A DNA stretch of 64,000 nucleotides from Desulfotruncus arcticus DSM 17038. Lineage in GTDB: Bacteria; Bacillota; Desulfotomaculia; Desulfotomaculales; Desulfallaceae. Shown piece after piece: positions 61,522 to 64,000 of the stretch (the stretch's first letter is position 1; each line of letters starts with the position of its first letter). A program made the position numbers and the translations under genes. The stretch lies in NCBI RefSeq assembly GCF_900113335.1, contig NZ_FOOX01000003.1:62001-126000 (forward strand), in the 5' to 3' direction. Below the pieces are notes generated by a model. It was not told where the DNA came from. It saw only the letters and a program-made list of their open reading frames with translations, and did not search any database.

Positions 61522-62292
61522 TTGAGCTTTGGTCAAATAATACGAGATTTTAGGGTGGAAAGAGGTTATACATTAAAAGATCTTGCAGACGATATAGGAA
61601 TTTCCCCTTCTTACCTTAGTTCAATTGAAAGGAATATTCGTAAACCTTCTATCCAAGTACTTAAAGAAATAAGTGCTACTTTAAATATCCCTGTAAGTTA
61701 TTTGATGGGAGCTGAAGAAGATGTTCTAACGGGAAAAAAACTAAAATATATGCGAAACAGTAGAGGATTAAGCTTGGAGGATCTATCTGAAATATGTGAT
61801 ATTTCGATAAATCAATTGGCAAAATATGAAAAAGGTCTTGAAGTTCCTGATTTGGATAACTTAAAAAAAATATCTGAAGGATTAAATATTACTATTAAGT
61901 ACTTTTTAGACAAAAATGATAATGTAAATAGTCTTGGCAGTAGGATGAGACAAATCCGTATGGATAGGGGATTAACAATTACAGCATTAGCTGAAAATGC
62001 CAATTTATCACCGGGTTTAATTAGCCAGATAGAGAATGGGCAGACAACTCCTACTTTGGAAACTTTAGATATTTTAGCAAAAAATTTAAATACATCTTCA
62101 TCATATCTCCTTATGGAAACTAAGGATGTTGAAGATTTGCTGGCCACGCTTAGTCAGGATGTTCTTGAAGTCTTGGGCGACCCAAATGTACAAGTTGTGC
62201 TTAGGTCTTTAAGAAACTTTAAGGCTAATGAGGTAAAATATATAATTAAATTAATTGAATTTTTTAAGAATAATAATTCTTTGCTTTATTAA
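61522..62292 (+). CDS. transcriptional regulator with three tandem XRE helix-turn-helix domains
   Basis: 256 residues from TTG (AGGAG 10 bases ahead). Three HTH_3 domains in a row: residues 5-62 (IRDFRVERGYTLKDLADDIG ... SYLSSIERN), 75-132 (KYMRNSRGLSLEDLSEICD ... NQLAKYEKG) and 140-197 (MRQIRMDRGLTITALAENAN ... GLISQIENG). A helical tail follows. The gene is markedly AT-rich like the two genes after it, and it probably controls them. Three tandem domains on one chain are unusual and suggest binding to a spaced operator. Confidence 0.88.
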   Translation: MSFGQIIRDFRVERGYTLKDLADDIGISPSYLSSIERNIRKPSIQVLKEISATLNIPVSYLMGAEEDVLTGKKLKYMRNSRGLSLEDLSEICDISINQLAKYEKGLEVPDLDNLKKISEGLNITIKYFLDKNDNVNSLGSRMRQIRMDRGLTITALAENANLSPGLISQIENGQTTPTLETLDILAKNLNTSSSYLLMETKDVEDLLATLSQDVLEVLGDPNVQVVLRSLRNFKANEVKYIIKLIEFFKNNNSLLY

Positions 62293-62359
62293 AAAAATTT
62301 CTTTATCATTTTACAAAATATTCAATTAAAAACAATAATTATGAAAGGAGGCTGAAACA

Positions 62360-63040
62360 ATGAAGTCGTTGGCTAATTGTGAGAAGGAAATACTCCAACA
62401 GTTTAAGGATGCTGTTATTTTTTTTGATGATCAGCAAATGGAAATAACAGTTAGACAGTGGCTGGAGTTAGGATTCGATCCCTATAAGGCAATTTTTGAT
62501 GGATTAGTGCCTGGGATGGAAGAGGTGGGTAAACTATATGAAGATCAGGTGTATTTTATACCAGAGATGCTTTTATGTGCAGATGTACTTTACAAGGGTC
62601 TTGGAATGCTAACAAAGTCAGTAAAGGATAGAGATATACCAATAAAAGGTAAGGTGCTTATTGGAGTAGTGTATGGAGATATTCATGACATAGGAAAAAA
62701 CATTGTAAAAATGATGTTACAAATTTCTGGGTTTTGGGTTTATGATCTGGGAAGAGATGTTCCTATTGAAGAATTTATTAAAAAATATGATGAAATACAA
62801 CCTGATATACTATGCCTTTCGACTATGATGAGTACAACAATGATTGAAATGCGTAAGATTATAAAAAAGATTAAAGAAAAGACTCCTGAATTAAAGGTTT
62901 TAATAGGTGGTGCCCCGGTCACAGAAAGAGTCGCCAGGAGATGGGGGGCAAGTGGCTACGGGCAAGATGCTCATCATGCTTTGAAAATTGCCATTGATAT
63001 TATGAATCAAATTAAAAAAGAAACAAGATGTATGGCGTAA
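62360..63040 (+). CDS. corrinoid protein of a methyltransferase system (MtaC/MtbC type)
   Basis: 226 residues; ATG with AAAGGAGG ahead. N-terminal four-helix B12-binding cap (QWLELGFDPYKAIFDGLVPGMEEVGKLYEDQVYFIPEMLL, seen in parts) and a Rossmann-like B12 domain with GDIHDIGKNIV, whose His is the lower cobalt ligand, SLSTMMSTT-like CLSTMMSTT and GGAPVTE. It shuttles a methyl group between two methyltransferases. Neither methyltransferase is visible; they may lie beyond the window edge. Confidence 0.92.
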   Translation: MKSLANCEKEILQQFKDAVIFFDDQQMEITVRQWLELGFDPYKAIFDGLVPGMEEVGKLYEDQVYFIPEMLLCADVLYKGLGMLTKSVKDRDIPIKGKVLIGVVYGDIHDIGKNIVKMMLQISGFWVYDLGRDVPIEEFIKKYDEIQPDILCLSTMMSTTMIEMRKIIKKIKEKTPELKVLIGGAPVTERVARRWGASGYGQDAHHALKIAIDIMNQIKKETRCMA

Positions 63041-63203
63041 TATATCGAAATTTGACTTTTTGTGGCGTATGATTTTTCTTGAATTATTTGTCAGTGTAAT
63101 ATATCATGATTTAAAGACAGAAAAATTCAAACATTCATTTTTTTTAGCTAAATATTTAGTAAGAGAAAATTTCAATTGTACAAATATACAAGAGGTGAGA
63201 AAT

Positions 63204-64000
63204 ATGAAAATAAAAATAGTTTGCGGCTTTTTGGGTGCCGGTAAAACTACATGTATTTGTAATATTTTACAAAAAAAAGATTCTTTCAATGCTGTATTGG
63301 TTAATGAATTTGGAGACATAGGTATTGATGCAGAGTTGATTCAACGTGGTGAAAGCATCGACATGGTAGAATTGCCAAGTGGTTGTATTTGTTGCACTCT
63401 AGCTAATGATTTTGTGAGAGCTGTAACGGAAATTAAAACCAAAATTAATCCTGAAAGGTTAATTATCGAGCCTTCGGGTTTAGCTGTTCCTTCTGGAATT
63501 CTTGAAGCGCTGGAACCTATCCAGAAAAAGCTGGGTTTGGAAATAGAGGCCATCATTGGTATTGTAGACGCCGACAGATTTTTACCGAATATTCATAGTG
63601 GCTTATTTGGCGATTTTTATACTGATCAACTGGCTAATTCAGATATTGTAATGATTAATAAAGTTGATTTGGTTACTCCTGAAACCTTGGTTACTGTTGA
63701 AGAAGAAATTAGAAAATACAATCAATCTGCAATAATAATCCATGCAGTTAATTGTGAAGCAAATTTGCCTGAAGTGGAGAAAAAACAAGGTGAACATTTT
63801 TTACATTTGCATTTTGATCATAGCTTTGATTCTTTTGCTGTAACTAATAAAAATTCCTTTTATGATCGTAACAAAATTGATGTATTGCTTAATGATATTA
63901 ATGGTGGAAAGTATGGAAATATAATTCGAGCCAAAGGAATATTTAATAACGGCCAAAATTATGAGAATTTTGATTATGTTGAAGGCAATATATCATTTAA
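63204..64000 (+). CDS. CobW/G3E family GTPase (partial, runs off the window)
   Basis: 265 codons are visible from the ATG at 63204 (AGAGGTGAG ahead); no stop before the window edge. P-loop GFLGAGKTT at residues 8-16, NEFGDIG, the metal-binding ELPSGCICCTL (CxCC) and NKVD are diagnostic of the G3E subclass (CobW/YjiA/UreG). Such proteins deliver metal ions or activate cobalamin enzymes; next to a corrinoid protein it may help corrinoid loading or reactivation. The absence of a long His-rich stretch is noted. Confidence 0.92.
   Translation, partial: MKIKIVCGFLGAGKTTCICNILQKKDSFNAVLVNEFGDIGIDAELIQRGESIDMVELPSGCICCTLANDFVRAVTEIKTKINPERLIIEPSGLAVPSGILEALEPIQKKLGLEIEAIIGIVDADRFLPNIHSGLFGDFYTDQLANSDIVMINKVDLVTPETLVTVEEEIRKYNQSAIIIHAVNCEANLPEVEKKQGEHFLHLHFDHSFDSFAVTNKNSFYDRNKIDVLLNDINGGKYGNIIRAKGIFNNGQNYENFDYVEGNISF

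Overview
The window suggests an anaerobic, spore-forming, Gram-positive bacterium of the Clostridia, most like the Desulfotomaculum/Pelotomaculum group (Peptococcaceae). This is inferred from the gene mix: GerM-type lipoprotein, SpoIIIE/FtsK, DUF1540 and DUF3243 proteins, a CooS-CooF-FNOR carbon monoxide dehydrogenase operon, a compact firmicute-type nif operon with nifI1/nifI2 between nifH and nifD, a corrinoid protein, frequent GTG/TTG starts behind strong GGAGG sites, and no outer-membrane genes. No rRNA or protein-synthesis marker is present, so genus is not established.

Layout. (1) 1-17.7 kb: surface-glycan locus, all on + strand: dTDP-rhamnose genes (end of rfbA, rfbB, rfbD, rfbC-like), UDP-glucose dehydrogenase, a sulfotransferase, an orphan propeller-like protein, a decayed galE, a flippase, APS kinase, a membrane hydrolase-like protein, a PHP phosphoesterase, two mannose-1-phosphate guanylyltransferases, a phosphomannomutase, an ABC exporter and galU. 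APS kinase (makes PAPS), sulfotransferase (uses it) and PHP protein (could remove the PAP product) form a plausible route to a sulfated glycan. (2) 17.7-22.6 kb, - strand: a small Cys/Tyr-rich protein, then the CO dehydrogenase operon cooS-cooF-FAD/NAD oxidoreductase. (3) 22.6-25.3 kb: soluble PAS histidine kinase and a secreted transglutaminase-like protein. (4) 25.4-29.0 kb: thiamine locus headed by a TPP riboswitch (AIR-synthase-like protein, thiD, thiE, HAD phosphatase). (5) 29.0-40.4 kb: nitrogen fixation: nifV, nifH, nifI1, nifI2, nifD, nifK, nifE, nifN, nifB, a [2Fe-2S] ferredoxin and an AnfO-like protein. (6) 40.6-49.2 kb: chemoreceptor broken by an in-frame stop, TRAP transporter dctPQM, several small or lipoprotein genes, cyclophilin, GerM-like lipoprotein. 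(7) 49.4-50.2 kb: RNase P RNA and, beside it, a probable second structured RNA. (8) 50.2-61.2 kb: TetR regulator, SCP2 protein, MBL hydrolase, CoA-transferase, DUF3243, Cys-rich protein, two HD/HD-GYP proteins, FtsK/SpoIIIE and a long FtsA-like ATPase. (9) 61.5-64 kb: AT-rich segment with a triple-HTH regulator, a corrinoid protein and the start of a CobW/G3E GTPase.

The most interesting signal is the leader architecture of the nif genes. Upstream of nifH lie three successive units, each with two small hairpins carrying hexanucleotide loops, the second overlapping the 5' arm of an intrinsic terminator; a similar single unit precedes nifV. This is the architecture of ANTAR-protein antitermination targets, and it suggests that nif expression passes through a series of terminators relieved by an antiterminator protein encoded elsewhere. 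Other notable items are three copies of a ~130-bp double-hairpin element, a ~73-nt structured repeat in front of both thiE and the anfO-like gene, REP-like hairpins in the nif operon spacers, and a 19/20 inverted repeat between cooS and the histidine kinase.
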